Below are positions 7,870 through 16,386 of a stretch of DNA of 52,831 nt, piece after piece (the stretch's first letter is position 1; each line of letters opens with the position of its first letter). The DNA is from Bacteroidales bacterium (lineage in GTDB: Bacteria; Bacteroidota; Bacteroidia; Bacteroidales; Paludibacteraceae): positions 1 through 52,831 of the forward strand of contig JALFYY010000017.1 in the NCBI GenBank assembly GCA_022783865.1, written 5' to 3'. A program made the position numbers and the translations under genes. The notes below the pieces were generated by a model. That model ran no database searches and was not told the origin of the DNA. It was given only the letters and a program-made list of their open reading frames with translations.

Positions 7870-7893
7870 TTCGTATTACTCTGCCGGGATAAA

Positions 7894-9399
7894 TCACGGC
7901 AACAGGAAACAACGGCTATAATTCTCCGAATACAATATATAAATGCCGGGTATAAGGCAGGATAACGGTTCTTCTGCAAAAGACAGCGTTTGCCGATTGG
8001 TGGCACATATCCGGTTGCCTTGCATATTGTAGATGGAAAACCAAACGCCTTGCGGATTGAAAATACCCTCTGAAGTAATCACCAATGGCAAAACCTCAGT
8101 TTGCGGAAGTGCGTCCAAGCCTTGCGGATAGGAAGTATAATTGATTGCCAGTGGCTCCAAATACTCGTCCACACGGAAAAGAATATTCTCCGAACCTGTC
8201 GGGATCGATGTATCTGCATGATACCAAAGGGAATCAATCGTTGCCAGATTAGTGCCGGTGATTGCGCGAAGAGAATAGGTTATATTATTATCATCGAAAA
8301 AGAATTGCACCGTATGGTTGGGCAAAACCGAATAACGCCACGTCGTATCACGCCGTTGCAAAATATGCCGTGACGGATTATAACCAATCGGGCGACCCGA
8401 TGCAACATGGGTAACAGATGCAGTACTGTCATGCGGATCGAAATCTATATAATAGACTGCATTCTGCGGAATATCGCTACACCGGAAAGAATACAACTCA
8501 CTATGCTCCAACAAAATAGGTTTTGTATGAAGACGCCCGTCAGCATTCACCGCCGAAGTGGCAATGCAAGAATACCGTGCATCCGCCATTGTGTAATAAC
8601 CTGATTCGTGCAACGTATCTTGTATCAGATTTTCAGGGAGCGGGATACCATCGGCATAGACGGCATGCAAAACTGTGTTTTCATCGGGAAAATACTTTGT
8701 GCCGGACAGAAGAAGCGAAGTCACAGATTCCGTTTCTTCCACAAGCGGATCTACCCTCCACCCGACAAAATGCCAGACATCATCAGTATAATCGAAATCC
8801 CTCAATACGACTCCTGCACCGGGAAATTCTTCTGTTAATGACGATAATACAGTATCGGTATGCGTACGGAAATCAATAGTAAACGATTGAATCGGGAGTT
8901 CCTTATATTCAATTGTATAAGATTGTATGTACAACGAATTGACAGTTGCTGCAATGGTAATAGAAAGCGGTTGGGCAGACGGAACGGTATAGGGTTCTGG
9001 CAAAGTACAAGTAATCGTTGTCCAATCGGTTGTGTACCGTCCTGCCCATTCTTCGTCAGAGAAAGCTGCCGGTGATATTTTCCACAAAACATCCTCTCCC
9101 GCTCTTACTTCAAGCGAGCCGGCTCCTGCACTTTTGTTAGAGCGCATCACAAGGGTAATCCGACAGAGCCGCAAGTCCTGAAAACCATTCAGAATGAGCG
9201 AGGTAAGATTGCCGGTTGTCATCTGTCCGCGTTGCCCTGTCGTACCTGTTTGGGAATACTCTGCAAAACTCCCGACCGGTTCATCGCCATCAGCCAGCAC
9301 CGTGGTTTTGGAGGTGACGGTATATGTCACCGTTTTGGCTGAAAGCGAGAAACACAGAATCGCTTGCAAACAGCATATGACAAGGCGGTGCAGATTCAT
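7894..9399 (-). CDS. Secreted protein with type IX-like C-terminal module
   Basis: A 501-residue protein with a signal peptide (MNLHRLVICCLQAILCFSLSA). The mature N-terminal region (YTVTSKTTVLADGDEPVGSF ... MRSNKSAGAGSLEVRAGEDV ... NSLYIQSYTIEY) resembles a beta-rich domain I have seen in other Bacteroidales secreted proteins but cannot name. The C-terminus (VWFSIYNMQGNRICATN ... PGIYILYSEN) looks like a type A sorting module for the type IX secretion system. Its ATG overlaps the stop of the RluA-like gene by 4 bp, so it is probably translated as the last cistron of the nadE operon. Function unknown; it may bind or process an extracellular substrate. Confidence 0.8.
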   Translation of the reverse strand: MNLHRLVICCLQAILCFSLSAKTVTYTVTSKTTVLADGDEPVGSFAEYSQTGTTGQRGQMTTGNLTSLILNGFQDLRLCRITLVMRSNKSAGAGSLEVRAGEDVLWKISPAAFSDEEWAGRYTTDWTTITCTLPEPYTVPSAQPLSITIAATVNSLYIQSYTIEYKELPIQSFTIDFRTHTDTVLSSLTEEFPGAGVVLRDFDYTDDVWHFVGWRVDPLVEETESVTSLLLSGTKYFPDENTVLHAVYADGIPLPENLIQDTLHESGYYTMADARYSCIATSAVNADGRLHTKPILLEHSELYSFRCSDIPQNAVYYIDFDPHDSTASVTHVASGRPIGYNPSRHILQRRDTTWRYSVLPNHTVQFFFDDNNITYSLRAITGTNLATIDSLWYHADTSIPTGSENILFRVDEYLEPLAINYTSYPQGLDALPQTEVLPLVITSEGIFNPQGVWFSIYNMQGNRICATNRQTLSFAEEPLSCLIPGIYILYSENYSRCFLLP

Positions 9400-10085
9400 A
9401 GTTCTTCGTCTTGCTCAGATGACAATGCCTGCCAAAGTCTATCGTTTGGTACAGGCGCCACAATGCGTATAAATTCCTTGCTGACAGGATGTTGAAATGC
9501 TATCGATCGGGCATGCAGAGAGATACCGCCATCCGGATTGCTTCGTTTGGCACCATATTTCAAATCGCCTTTGATAGGACAGCCGACAGCAGAAAGCTGA
9601 CAACGAATCTGATGGTGCCGCCCTGTTTCCAAATGCACTTCCACCAAATAATAGCGGTCGGAATGTCCCAAAGTGCGGTAGGTGAGTTTTGCCAGTTTGG
9701 CATTCTGTGTACCCTCTTGCACCACATACGATTTATTCTGTAGCTCCTTTCTCAAGAGATAGTGTTCCAATCGTCCTTCCAGCGGAACGGGTGCATGTTC
9801 GGTAATTGCCCAATAGGTCTTTTGTATCCTCTCATGCGAACGGAACATTTCATTCAGTCGGGTAAGTGCCTTGCTTGTACGGGCAAAAAGCACTACACCC
9901 GAAGTAGGGCGGTCCAAACGGTGCGGTACACCGAGAAACACCTCACCGGGCTTCTGATATTTCTCTTTGAGATAGGCTTTCACCATATCCGAAAGAGGCA
10001 TATCGCCCGTACGGTCGCCTTGCACAATCTCGTTGCAAGTTTTGTTGACCGCAATGATATGGTTATCTTCGTAGAGAACAGTCAT
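9396..10085 (-). CDS. RluA-family RNA pseudouridine synthase
   Basis: A 229-residue enzyme that isomerises uridine to pseudouridine in structured RNA. The family signature HRLDRPTSGVVLFARTSKAL carries the catalytic Asp near residue 57, and ETGRHHQIRCQLSAVGCPI is the second conserved block. It lacks the N-terminal S4 RNA-binding domain found in RluC/RluD and so is the short form, which often modifies tRNA or a limited rRNA site. The exact target cannot be read from sequence. It follows rlmB by 12 bp and overlaps the next gene by 4 bp. Confidence 0.9.
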   Translation of the reverse strand: MTVLYEDNHIIAVNKTCNEIVQGDRTGDMPLSDMVKAYLKEKYQKPGEVFLGVPHRLDRPTSGVVLFARTSKALTRLNEMFRSHERIQKTYWAITEHAPVPLEGRLEHYLLRKELQNKSYVVQEGTQNAKLAKLTYRTLGHSDRYYLVEVHLETGRHHQIRCQLSAVGCPIKGDLKYGAKRSNPDGGISLHARSIAFQHPVSKEFIRIVAPVPNDRLWQALSSEQDEEL

Positions 10086-10097
10086 AAAAAGGAAGTG

Positions 10098-10895
10098 TTA
10101 GATACCACGCTGACGCACTGTTTCGTAAATCATTACACCTGCTGCTACCGACACATTGAGCGATTCTATCGTTCCCGTCATCGGAATACGCACCTGATGG
10201 GTACAGAGGCGCAGATTGTCGGGATAAATACCCGTATCTTCCGAGCCCAAAACGATTGCCAAAGGTTTCGTCAGATCGGTTGCCGTATAATCGGCAGTTG
10301 CATGCTCAGTTGCCGCAACTACCACACAGCCAGACTTTTGCAGAAAATCGAGTGCGACTTGCATATTCTCCACTTTGCATACAGGTAGACTGTGCAATGC
10401 CCCGGCAGAAGTCTTCATCGCATCACCGTTAATCGCCACTGAGCCACGTGCAGGAATGACGATAGCATCAACTCCTGCACAAGCACATGTGCGGGCTATT
10501 GCACCAAAATTACGCATATCCGTAATGCCGTCGAGCACCACCAAGAAAGGTACTTTGCCCTGCTCGTAAATACTTGGCAACAAATCTTCTATATTATAAA
10601 ACTCAATGGGCGAAATAAATGCAATCACGCCTTGGTGATTCTTGTCGGTAAACTGATTGAGTTTCTCTACCGGCACTTTCTGTATCGGTGTTGTCAGTCC
10701 TTGCAGTTTGACGAGCAGTTCTTTCGCCAATGAAGACGACATATCCCGACGGAGCAGAATCTTGTCTAACGGCTTGCCCGCATCAATCGCTTCAATAACG
10801 GCACGAATGCCGAAAATCATCTCTTTCTCACGGGGACGACGCGTCTTATAGGATTGTTTGTCAGCTTGATGTGAAGCCAGTGTTTTGTAGTTCAT
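10098..10895 (-). CDS. rlmB: 23S rRNA (guanosine-2'-O-)-methyltransferase RlmB
   Basis: A 265-residue SpoU/TrmH (SPOUT) methyltransferase. The N-terminal substrate-binding domain begins at IFGIRAVIEAIDAGKPLDKI. The three SPOUT motifs are present: NFGAIARTC, VLGSEDTGI and IPMTGTIESLNVSVAAGVMI. They build the trefoil knot that binds S-adenosylmethionine. In RlmB the enzyme methylates the ribose of a P-loop guanosine in 23S rRNA; a related TrmH-type target cannot be excluded. There is a basic N-terminal extension of about 25 residues. It lies 9 bp after dsbD and 12 bp before the RluA-like gene in the nadE operon. Confidence 0.87.
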   Translation of the reverse strand: MNYKTLASHQADKQSYKTRRPREKEMIFGIRAVIEAIDAGKPLDKILLRRDMSSSLAKELLVKLQGLTTPIQKVPVEKLNQFTDKNHQGVIAFISPIEFYNIEDLLPSIYEQGKVPFLVVLDGITDMRNFGAIARTCACAGVDAIVIPARGSVAINGDAMKTSAGALHSLPVCKVENMQVALDFLQKSGCVVVAATEHATADYTATDLTKPLAIVLGSEDTGIYPDNLRLCTHQVRIPMTGTIESLNVSVAAGVMIYETVRQRGI

Positions 10896-10904
10896 ATCTT
10901 TAGT

Positions 10905-12719
10905 TTATTGAATTAGCCAATTGAGGAAATCCTCTACGTTTTCGTTGTAAGCATACGACCCGCTGACAGGTTTACCGTCTGCATCCAATTGAATATAATA
11001 CGGTTGCGCATTCGCCTTGAACTCTGTACGTTGCAAATAACTCCATTTGTCGCCTACCGTCTTGAGCACTTTCTCTTTGCCGTTTTCGGTGACCATGAGA
11101 GGCGATTCGAGTAGCGTTTTGTCGTCCACATAGAGCGTAACAACTACATAGTTTTGCAATCGCTTCGCTACCCTTTCGTCAGACAACACTTTGGCTTCCA
11201 TCTTGCGGCAATTGACACAGCCATAGCCCGAGAAATCCAGAAGCACTGATTTGTTTTCTCTCTTGGCTTGCAGCAAAGCCTCTTCGTAAGACGAAAGCGT
11301 ATGGCTTTGCTGTTCCCCTTGACGGAGTATAAAATCTTGTGTCGTAAGTGGAGGTGCAAAAGCGGAAATGGCTTTCAGCGGTGCACCCCAAAGTCCTGGA
11401 ACCATATATACGGCAAATGCCAAAGATATGATTGCCAACATCAAACGGGTGACAGATGTATGGCTCTTTTCTCCATCATGCTTGAAGCGGATACCACCTA
11501 ACAAATACACACCCAAAAGTGCGAAAATCACAATCCAGAGTGCCAAAAATACTTCCCTGTCCATCAAATGCCAGCCATACGCCAAGTCCGCCACAGAGAA
11601 GAATTTGAGCGACAATGCCAATTCCAGAAATGCGAGCGTCACTTTGAACGTATTCATCCAACCGCCCGACTTGGGCATACGGTGTAGCCATTGCGGAAAG
11701 AGAGCAAAAATACTAAAGGGCAATGCCAATGCTATCGCAAAACCCGACATACCCACGGCAGGCGCCAAAAGAGAACGTCCTGCCGCTTCAACAAGCAAAG
11801 TGCCGATAATTGGTCCGGTGCAGGAAAACGAAACTATCACCAGAGTAAAAGCCATGAGCAAAATGCTCAAAAAGCCTGTCGTTTTCGAGGCTTTGGCGTC
11901 CAAACGGGTACTCCATGACGCCGGCAAAGTAAGTTCGAATGCCCCGAAGAAAGAAATAGCAAACACCACCAACAGAGCAAAGAACAGCAAATTTACCACC
12001 GCATTGGTGGACAAACTGTTGAGTGCGCTCGCCCCGGAAATAAGCGTTATCAAGAGTCCTAATCCTACATAGATAATGATGATGGCCAAACCATAGAGCA
12101 TCGCATCTTTCCAACCCGACTTCGTCTTGTCTCTTTTCAGAAAGAAACTGACTGTCATCGGAATAATGGGCCATACACAGGGGGTGAAAATAGCCAGGAA
12201 ACCACCCAGCAATCCCATCAGGAATATCATCCACAAACCCGGTTGAGCCGTTCCGTTCACAGGTGAAACATCTTCATTCTGCGACGACAACGACGCATTC
12301 TCAAAAAAAGTATAGGTAGTAGGCGGCAGACATTGCATATCGTTGCAAGCCATATACTCCACTGCCACCGACAATGCTTTATCCGGTTCAGGCAACAGAC
12401 GCAGACTGAAATCCACCTGCTTTTCGAAATACGAGAGCATCATGCCGAAATTCTCGTCGTACGCCATTTGCGGCATTTGGCTCGGCACCAGTTCCAAAAC
12501 AGTAGCACCATCTACAATGAAAGTCGTTGCCTTGGGTCCGCCATCGGGCAATTCGGTGGAATAGAGGTGCCAATCCTTATCAATGGTCGCAGTCAGTTGC
12601 AGTTCGACCAAGCTGTCAGTCACTTGCAACTCTCCCGCTGTCCAATGAATAGGTTCCAATATTTGTGCTTGTGCAAAAAGCGTCAGCAAGCAGAAAACAG
12701 ATAAGATATATTTCTTCAT
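10905..12719 (-). CDS. dsbD: Thiol:disulfide interchange protein DsbD
   Basis: A 604-residue protein that carries electrons from cytoplasmic thioredoxin across the inner membrane to periplasmic thiol proteins. A signal peptide precedes an N-terminal immunoglobulin-like domain with a Cys pair (YMACNDMQC, near residue 120). The central transmembrane part spans about 165-440 with the family Cys positions (FTPCVWPIIPMTV; SFSCTGPIIGTLL). The C-terminal thioredoxin-like domain has the redox motif GYGCVNCRKME near residue 500. I start at ATG 12719 (MKKYIL); the upstream in-frame TTG at 12725 is less likely. It begins 6 bp after nadE ends and is probably co-transcribed with it. Confidence 0.93.
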   Translation of the reverse strand: MKKYILSVFCLLTLFAQAQILEPIHWTAGELQVTDSLVELQLTATIDKDWHLYSTELPDGGPKATTFIVDGATVLELVPSQMPQMAYDENFGMMLSYFEKQVDFSLRLLPEPDKALSVAVEYMACNDMQCLPPTTYTFFENASLSSQNEDVSPVNGTAQPGLWMIFLMGLLGGFLAIFTPCVWPIIPMTVSFFLKRDKTKSGWKDAMLYGLAIIIIYVGLGLLITLISGASALNSLSTNAVVNLLFFALLVVFAISFFGAFELTLPASWSTRLDAKASKTTGFLSILLMAFTLVIVSFSCTGPIIGTLLVEAAGRSLLAPAVGMSGFAIALALPFSIFALFPQWLHRMPKSGGWMNTFKVTLAFLELALSLKFFSVADLAYGWHLMDREVFLALWIVIFALLGVYLLGGIRFKHDGEKSHTSVTRLMLAIISLAFAVYMVPGLWGAPLKAISAFAPPLTTQDFILRQGEQQSHTLSSYEEALLQAKRENKSVLLDFSGYGCVNCRKMEAKVLSDERVAKRLQNYVVVTLYVDDKTLLESPLMVTENGKEKVLKTVGDKWSYLQRTEFKANAQPYYIQLDADGKPVSGSYAYNENVEDFLNWLIQ

Positions 12720-12725
12720 AACCAA

Positions 12726-14624
12726 TTAAAATTCAAAAGCGTCACTCGGCATACGCCAATCGCCGCGCGGCGAAAGCGAAACGGATACCACCTTCGGTCC
12801 GTCGGGCATACACGAGCGCTTGAACTGTTGCGTAAAGAAGCGGTGCATAAAGACAGAAAGCCAATGGTCTATTTCGTCCGCCATATACTCGTCGTCGAAA
12901 GCGGTTTGCGCCATATAGGCAATCTTTTCACGGGTAAAACCATAGCGCAAAAGATAGTAGATAAAGAAATCGTGCAACTCGTAAGGCCCTACTTTGTCTT
13001 CGGTTTTCTGCGCAATATTGCCCTCTTCGTCGGTAGGCAGCAATTCCGGCGAAACAGGAGTATCCAGCACATCCCGCAAGAGTTCACTGATATCGTCGGT
13101 ATCGTTGTATTGTGCCTCATAGTCCACCAAACAGCGTACCAGAGTTTTGGGAACACCGGCATTCACACCATACATCGACATCTGGTCGGCATTGTAGGTT
13201 GCCCAACCTAATGCCAACTCCGACAAATCGCCTGTTCCTACCACCAAACCGTTGTACTGATTAGCCATATCCATCAGTATCTGCGTGCGCTCACGGGCTT
13301 GCGCATTCTCGTAGGTCGCATCCTTGTTTTCGGGATTATGCCCAATATCGCGGAAATGTTGCAATACGGCATCGCGGATAGGAATTTCGTGCATTGATAT
13401 ACCCAATGTTTCCATCAAACGAAGGGCATTCTGATACGTACGGTCCGAAGTACCGAAACCGGGCATAGTCACACCGATAATCTGTTTCCTGCTATAACCC
13501 AGCAAATCTGCCGCATGCACACATACCAGCAATGCCAAAGTAGAATCCAAGCCACCGGAAATGCCGATAATCAGTGTTTGGGCATGCGTATGTTCCCAAC
13601 GGCGTGCCAAACCGCACGTCTGTATGTTCAGTACATCCCGGCAATAGTCTTCCCTGTGTGCACGGTCCGGTACGAAAGGCAGTTTATGGAAACGGCGGTG
13701 CAAAGGAGCAATCTCAACAAAACCGTCGTCCACCGGCGCTACATATATCTTCCGGTAGTTGCCCACATGGTCGGCAGTGAAATTGGTATTGCGTTGACGG
13801 TCGGTGCGAAGCCGCTCGACATCTATCTCGGAGATATCCATTCGTGAGTATGTGACAAAACGCTCGCCTTCCACCAACATAGTGCCGTTCTCGGCTATAT
13901 ACGTACTGCCGGAGAATACCACATCGGTCGTACTTTCGCCCACTCCGGACGAAGTATAGACGTAGCCGCAATGCACACGGGCCGATTGTTGCGTAATCAT
14001 CTGACGGCGGAAATCGGGCTTGCCCATCACATCGTTTGACGATGAAAGGTTGAAAATGACTTCCGCCCCCTGGATTGCCAATTGTGTCGATGGAGGAAGA
14101 GGAGACCAAAGGTCTTCACAAAGTTCGATACCAAAGCAATAGTTCTTCGTCATGAAAAGCAAGTCGGCACCAAAAGGCACATCACCGCTCCACAATTCAA
14201 TTCTGGGAATGGAAGTGCGACCGGGAGTAAACCAGCGTTTCTCGTAGAACTCCGACGTATTGGGCAAATTCACTTTGGGCACTACACCCACCACTTCGCC
14301 ATCGGTCATCACAAAAGCGCAGTTATACAAGTTGTTATCCACTTTGAGCGGACCGCCCACAATCGCCACAATCGGCTTGCCTTGCGTATAGGCACAGATG
14401 TTCTCCAACGCAGTAAGCGCATTTTGCTGCAACTGTTGCAAAAAGAACAGATCGGCACAAGTATAACCCGTTACAGCCAATTCGGGGAAACAGATGATTT
14501 GCACACCCTCTTCAACGGCTTCATCGATTTGCAGTTTGATTTGTTCCGCATTATAATCGCAATTAGCCACCTCAATCCTTGGTACGGCTGCAGCCACACG
14601 CACAAATCCGAAATTACTATCCAT
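12726..14624 (-). CDS. nadE: Glutamine-hydrolysing NAD+ synthetase
   Basis: A 632-residue two-domain enzyme for the last step of NAD+ synthesis: nicotinate adenine dinucleotide, ATP and glutamine to NAD+. The N-terminal nitrilase-type glutaminase has Glu48 (CFPELAVTGY), a Lys in VPKVNLPN and the nucleophile Cys in FGIELCEDLW. The C-terminal synthetase has the PP-loop ISGGLDSTLALLV, followed by the GDLSELALGW block. Length fits the long glutamine-dependent form. It is first in an operon with dsbD, rlmB, an RluA-like gene and a secreted protein. A complete promoter lies 25 nt upstream. Confidence 0.95.
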   Translation of the reverse strand: MDSNFGFVRVAAAVPRIEVANCDYNAEQIKLQIDEAVEEGVQIICFPELAVTGYTCADLFFLQQLQQNALTALENICAYTQGKPIVAIVGGPLKVDNNLYNCAFVMTDGEVVGVVPKVNLPNTSEFYEKRWFTPGRTSIPRIELWSGDVPFGADLLFMTKNYCFGIELCEDLWSPLPPSTQLAIQGAEVIFNLSSSNDVMGKPDFRRQMITQQSARVHCGYVYTSSGVGESTTDVVFSGSTYIAENGTMLVEGERFVTYSRMDISEIDVERLRTDRQRNTNFTADHVGNYRKIYVAPVDDGFVEIAPLHRRFHKLPFVPDRAHREDYCRDVLNIQTCGLARRWEHTHAQTLIIGISGGLDSTLALLVCVHAADLLGYSRKQIIGVTMPGFGTSDRTYQNALRLMETLGISMHEIPIRDAVLQHFRDIGHNPENKDATYENAQARERTQILMDMANQYNGLVVGTGDLSELALGWATYNADQMSMYGVNAGVPKTLVRCLVDYEAQYNDTDDISELLRDVLDTPVSPELLPTDEEGNIAQKTEDKVGPYELHDFFIYYLLRYGFTREKIAYMAQTAFDDEYMADEIDHWLSVFMHRFFTQQFKRSCMPDGPKVVSVSLSPRGDWRMPSDAFEF

Positions 14625-14648
14625 AGTACGTCATAGTTGTTTAGTTGG

Positions 14649-14680
14649 CAAAGATAGTAATAATTTGCGACATAGCACAA
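14649..14680 (-). promoter_or_regulatory. Promoter of the nadE operon
   Basis: Minus-strand TTG (14678-14680), 21 nt, then TATCTTTG (14649-14656), 25 nt upstream of the nadE ATG. Confidence 0.75.
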
Positions 14681-14724
14681 CCTTTCTGCACATTTCGGCA
14701 AAAATCATCCCGCTCAGCAGTACG

Positions 14725-14801
14725 GTAGCGGTTCCCTAGCACTCCGGTAGCAGTCGGGTAGTAGTCAAGTAGCACTCAAGTAATGGTCAGATAATGGTAG
14801 G
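14725..14801 (+). repeat. 11-bp tandem repeat, seven degenerate units
   Basis: Seven units in perfect 11-bp register: GTAGCGGTTCC, CTAGCACTCCG, GTAGCAGTCGG, GTAGTAGTCAA, GTAGCACTCAA, GTAATGGTCAG, ATAATGGTAGG. The register is kept although the bases drift, so indels are rarer than substitutions in this block. Confidence 0.85.
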
Positions 14802-14856
14802 GTAAACACACCGGCAAACATTGCGGGCGGAACGCCGAAATCCCGATAGTAACCCT

Positions 14857-14890
14857 ATTAAAAAGAAATCCACCTTAACGAGTGGATTCC
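14857..14890 (-). terminator. Intrinsic terminator of the putative RNA gene
   Basis: On the minus strand a stem AATCCAC/GTGGATT (14867-14873 with 14882-14888, 8-nt loop) is followed by TCTTTTTAAT. This is a simple rho-independent terminator. No protein gene runs into it; the nearest upstream promoter is that of the putative RNA. Confidence 0.7.
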
Positions 14891-15123
14891 TAAATTGAAA
14901 CAACATTCATGATTAACGAATAATTATACTCTCTTGTCATATTTCTGATTCTGCATAAATCTATAATCCGCACAATTTCAAATGCCAAAAACACCGAGAA
15001 TAACAACAAAACGTTAGTAAATGCCTCTTCAAGATGTCTCTGCCGGAATTTCTATCCGCATAGGAAATCATTCCCACAGTGTAAACCCGCACTCTTTTGC
15101 ACGAAGCATTCCGAGTGCCGATT
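14857..15123 (-). ncRNA. Putative structured non-coding RNA of about 265 nt
   Basis: A complete Bacteroidota promoter (15130-15159) and an intrinsic terminator (14857-14890) bracket about 265 nt with no plausible protein; the longest ATG frames are about 24 and 10 codons. The 5' part folds by eye into a hairpin closed by GCACTC/GAGTGC. A second hairpin has outer arms GGAA/TTCC, inner arms TTTC/GAAA and TAT/ATA, and a GCGG loop. The promoter core nearly equals those of the rpmB operon and tRNA-Leu, which suggests strong, growth-linked expression. I see none of the tell-tale sequences of tmRNA, RNase P RNA or SRP RNA. A 6S-type RNA is possible but unproven. Confidence 0.55.
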
Positions 15124-15129
15124 CATGCG

Positions 15130-15159
15130 CAAAGGTACAACAATTATTCGAACAAGCAA
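15130..15159 (-). promoter_or_regulatory. Promoter of the putative non-coding RNA
   Basis: Minus-strand TTG (15157-15159), 19 nt, then TACCTTTG (15130-15137). The stretch AATAATTGTTGTACCTTTGC is identical to that of the rpmB promoter at 16075-16105. Confidence 0.75.
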
Positions 15160-15188
15160 AACTTTATCACCTATACACATACAAGAAT

Positions 15189-15226
15189 ACACCCATCCCT
15201 ATACCGGATGGTATAGGGATGGGTGT
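15189..15226 (-). terminator. 17-bp perfect hairpin after the rpmB-rpmG-DUF4295 operon
   Basis: ACACCCATCCCTATACC pairs perfectly with 15210-15226 around the 4-nt loop GGAT. It lies about 65 nt past the DUF4295 stop. The T-run on the minus strand is poor, so it may act as an RNA 3' end or stability hairpin rather than a textbook terminator. An outer imperfect stem (15154-15167 with 15228-15240, AAGCAAAACTT-type) encloses it and covers the -33 box of the next promoter. Confidence 0.65.
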
Positions 15227-15290
15227 TATAAGTTTTGCTTATGAGCCGACAGCAACTACAAAAGTGCCGCTTGCTCTTGTAGCAGGTTTC

Positions 15291-15443
15291 TTATTTGAAA
15301 AAGTCTTTCACATTATCGTTGTGAACAATCTCCTCTTGGAAGATGTATGCACCGGTTTTAGGTGATTTCACCATCTTGATACATTTGCTGTATGTACGAC
15401 CGGAATTACCAGTTTGCAGGGTTGCAACCGCTTTCTTTGCCAT
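15291..15443 (-). CDS. DUF4295 small basic protein
   Basis: A 50-residue protein, MAKKAVATLQTGNSGRTYSK followed by CIKMVKSPKTGAYIFQEEIV and HNDNVKDFFK. It matches the small Bacteroidota DUF4295 family that is regularly found directly after rpmB and rpmG. It is basic at the N-terminus and the size of a ribosomal accessory protein, and its constant linkage to L28 and L33 suggests a ribosome-associated role. It starts 5 bp after rpmG stops. Confidence 0.88.
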   Translation of the reverse strand: MAKKAVATLQTGNSGRTYSKCIKMVKSPKTGAYIFQEEIVHNDNVKDFFK

Positions 15444-15448
15444 AGTTA

Positions 15449-15637
15449 TTACTTAATTTCTTTGTGAATAGTATAACGCTTCAGAATTGGATTGTACTTT
15501 TTCAACTCCAAGCGCTCGGGAGTATTCTTGCGGTTTTTAGTGGTAATGTAACGAGACGTACCGGGCAGACCGCTGGCCTTTTGCTCTGTGCACTCAAGGA
15601 TTACTTGACAACGTGCTTCTTTTGATTTCTTTGCCAT
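15449..15637 (-). CDS. rpmG: 50S ribosomal protein L33
   Basis: A 62-residue protein beginning [20 protein letters not shown], with the family block [20 protein letters not shown] and ending in [14 protein letters not shown]. It belongs to the large ribosomal subunit near the E site. The usual four-Cys zinc ribbon is absent, so this is the zinc-free form. It lies 17 bp after rpmB and 5 bp before DUF4295. Confidence 0.95.
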   Translation of the reverse strand: MAKKSKEARCQVILECTEQKASGLPGTSRYITTKNRKNTPERLELKKYNPILKRYTIHKEIK

Positions 15638-15654
15638 TGTAGTTTCCTCCTTAA

Positions 15655-15894
15655 TTATTCATATAAATACCCTTTTTCGGCAGCACGCTTCAAAGCAGCG
15701 TCCAATCCGATTTTGTTAATTGTACGTAGGCCGGCCGCACTCACATTGAGGCTGATCCAGCAATCCTGTTCTACCCAGTAGAACTTCTTGTGGAAGAGGT
15801 TCACATCAAACGTCCGTTTTGTATGACGTTTGGAGTGAGACACATTGCATCCACTCATGGCTTTTTTGCCTGTAATTTGACAAATCTTTGACAT
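15655..15894 (-). CDS. rpmB: 50S ribosomal protein L28
   Basis: A 79-residue protein, [20 protein letters not shown] at the N-terminus and [17 protein letters not shown] at the C-terminus. The longer open frame starting at 15951 adds residues not seen in L28, so ATG 15894 is preferred. L28 helps close the large subunit at the E site. It is first in the three-gene unit rpmB-rpmG-DUF4295, with a promoter at 16075-16105 and a leader of about 170 nt. Confidence 0.95.
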   Translation of the reverse strand: MSKICQITGKKAMSGCNVSHSKRHTKRTFDVNLFHKKFYWVEQDCWISLNVSAAGLRTINKIGLDAALKRAAEKGYLYE

Positions 15895-16074
15895 TGTATT
15901 ATAAATTTTAATTATTTCAGTATACTGTTCCGCCCCGTTTTCTGCTCCCACACTCCATTTTCATCCCAATTCTTCCCCTATTGGCTTATCCTCTTTGCAA
16001 CGGTATTTTCACATAACTATTTGCTACACAATACCTATCGATATACTACCCCTCAGTTTATGCCAAATTGCGTG

Positions 16075-16105
16075 CAAAGGTACAACAATTATTTGGAACT
16101 CACAA
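16075..16105 (-). promoter_or_regulatory. Promoter of the rpmB-rpmG-DUF4295 operon
   Basis: Minus-strand TTG (16103-16105), 20 nt, then TACCTTTG (16075-16082). It shares the core AATAATTGTTGTACCTTTGC with the putative RNA promoter. Confidence 0.78.
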
Positions 16106-16182
16106 TAGAAAGGGTAAGATTTTTTTCAGTTAATTATCTATATGGCATCGTCGGTCAAACCGTTTTTTACTTATCATAATAT

Positions 16183-16207
16183 AACGTGAGTTCGACGAAC
16201 TCACGTT
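16183..16207. repeat. Perfect palindrome AACGTGAGTTCG / CGAACTCACGTT
   Basis: Twelve-base arms around one central A. The outer part AACGTGA/TCACGTT recurs about 240 bp away as widely spaced arms (AACGTGAATTC at about 16448 and CTCACGTT at about 16480). Together they frame dispersed repeat copy B. It could be a REP-like palindrome, a bidirectional terminator, or the end of a small non-autonomous element. Confidence 0.75.
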
Positions 16208-16281
16208 AATCAGTTTTTGCTTCTTCGTCTTTACTCTGTGTTCCGACCGTATTCCTTTTTCAGATGCCGGCTTGATATCGG

Positions 16282-16325
16282 CTGAATCACCTACTAATAA
16301 CCCACTAATCACCCACTAATCACCC
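16282..16325 (-). repeat. 11-bp tandem repeat (GGGTGATTAGT)x4
   Basis: Four 11-bp units inside dispersed copy B, ending in the GTGATTCAGCC motif also seen in copies A and C and, as GTGATTCAGC, in the block at 48051-48094. Confidence 0.88.
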
Positions 16326-16354
16326 ACTCATGCAGGCTTGCGGGTATTTGAATC

Positions 16355-16386
16355 ATAAGATGAGAAGATGAATAGATGAGGAGATG
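16355..16386 (-). repeat. 8-bp tandem repeat (CATCTTAT-type)x4
   Basis: On the plus strand the units read ATAAGATG, AGAAGATG, AATAGATG, AGGAGATG. This is the counterpart of 1151-1182 in copy A. Confidence 0.75.

Larger units (their letters stand above)
7320..7893. other. Intergenic region holding the SPFH operon leader
   Basis: This 574-bp gap has no credible gene. It contains the leader and promoter of the SPFH operon (promoter 7600-7630) and an 11-bp tandem block at 7826-7869. No convincing terminator is visible after the secreted-protein gene that ends at 7894. Confidence 0.7.

Noticed and set aside
15021..15365. 114-residue plus-strand frame antisense to the putative RNA
   Set aside because: It crosses the RNA promoter, the 17-bp hairpin and DUF4295 in antisense, and has no signal, domain or ribosome site.
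15895..16074. L28 autoregulatory leader in the rpmB 5' untranslated region
   Set aside because: The leader is about 170 nt but I could not find a convincing conserved stem or L28-binding mimic by eye.
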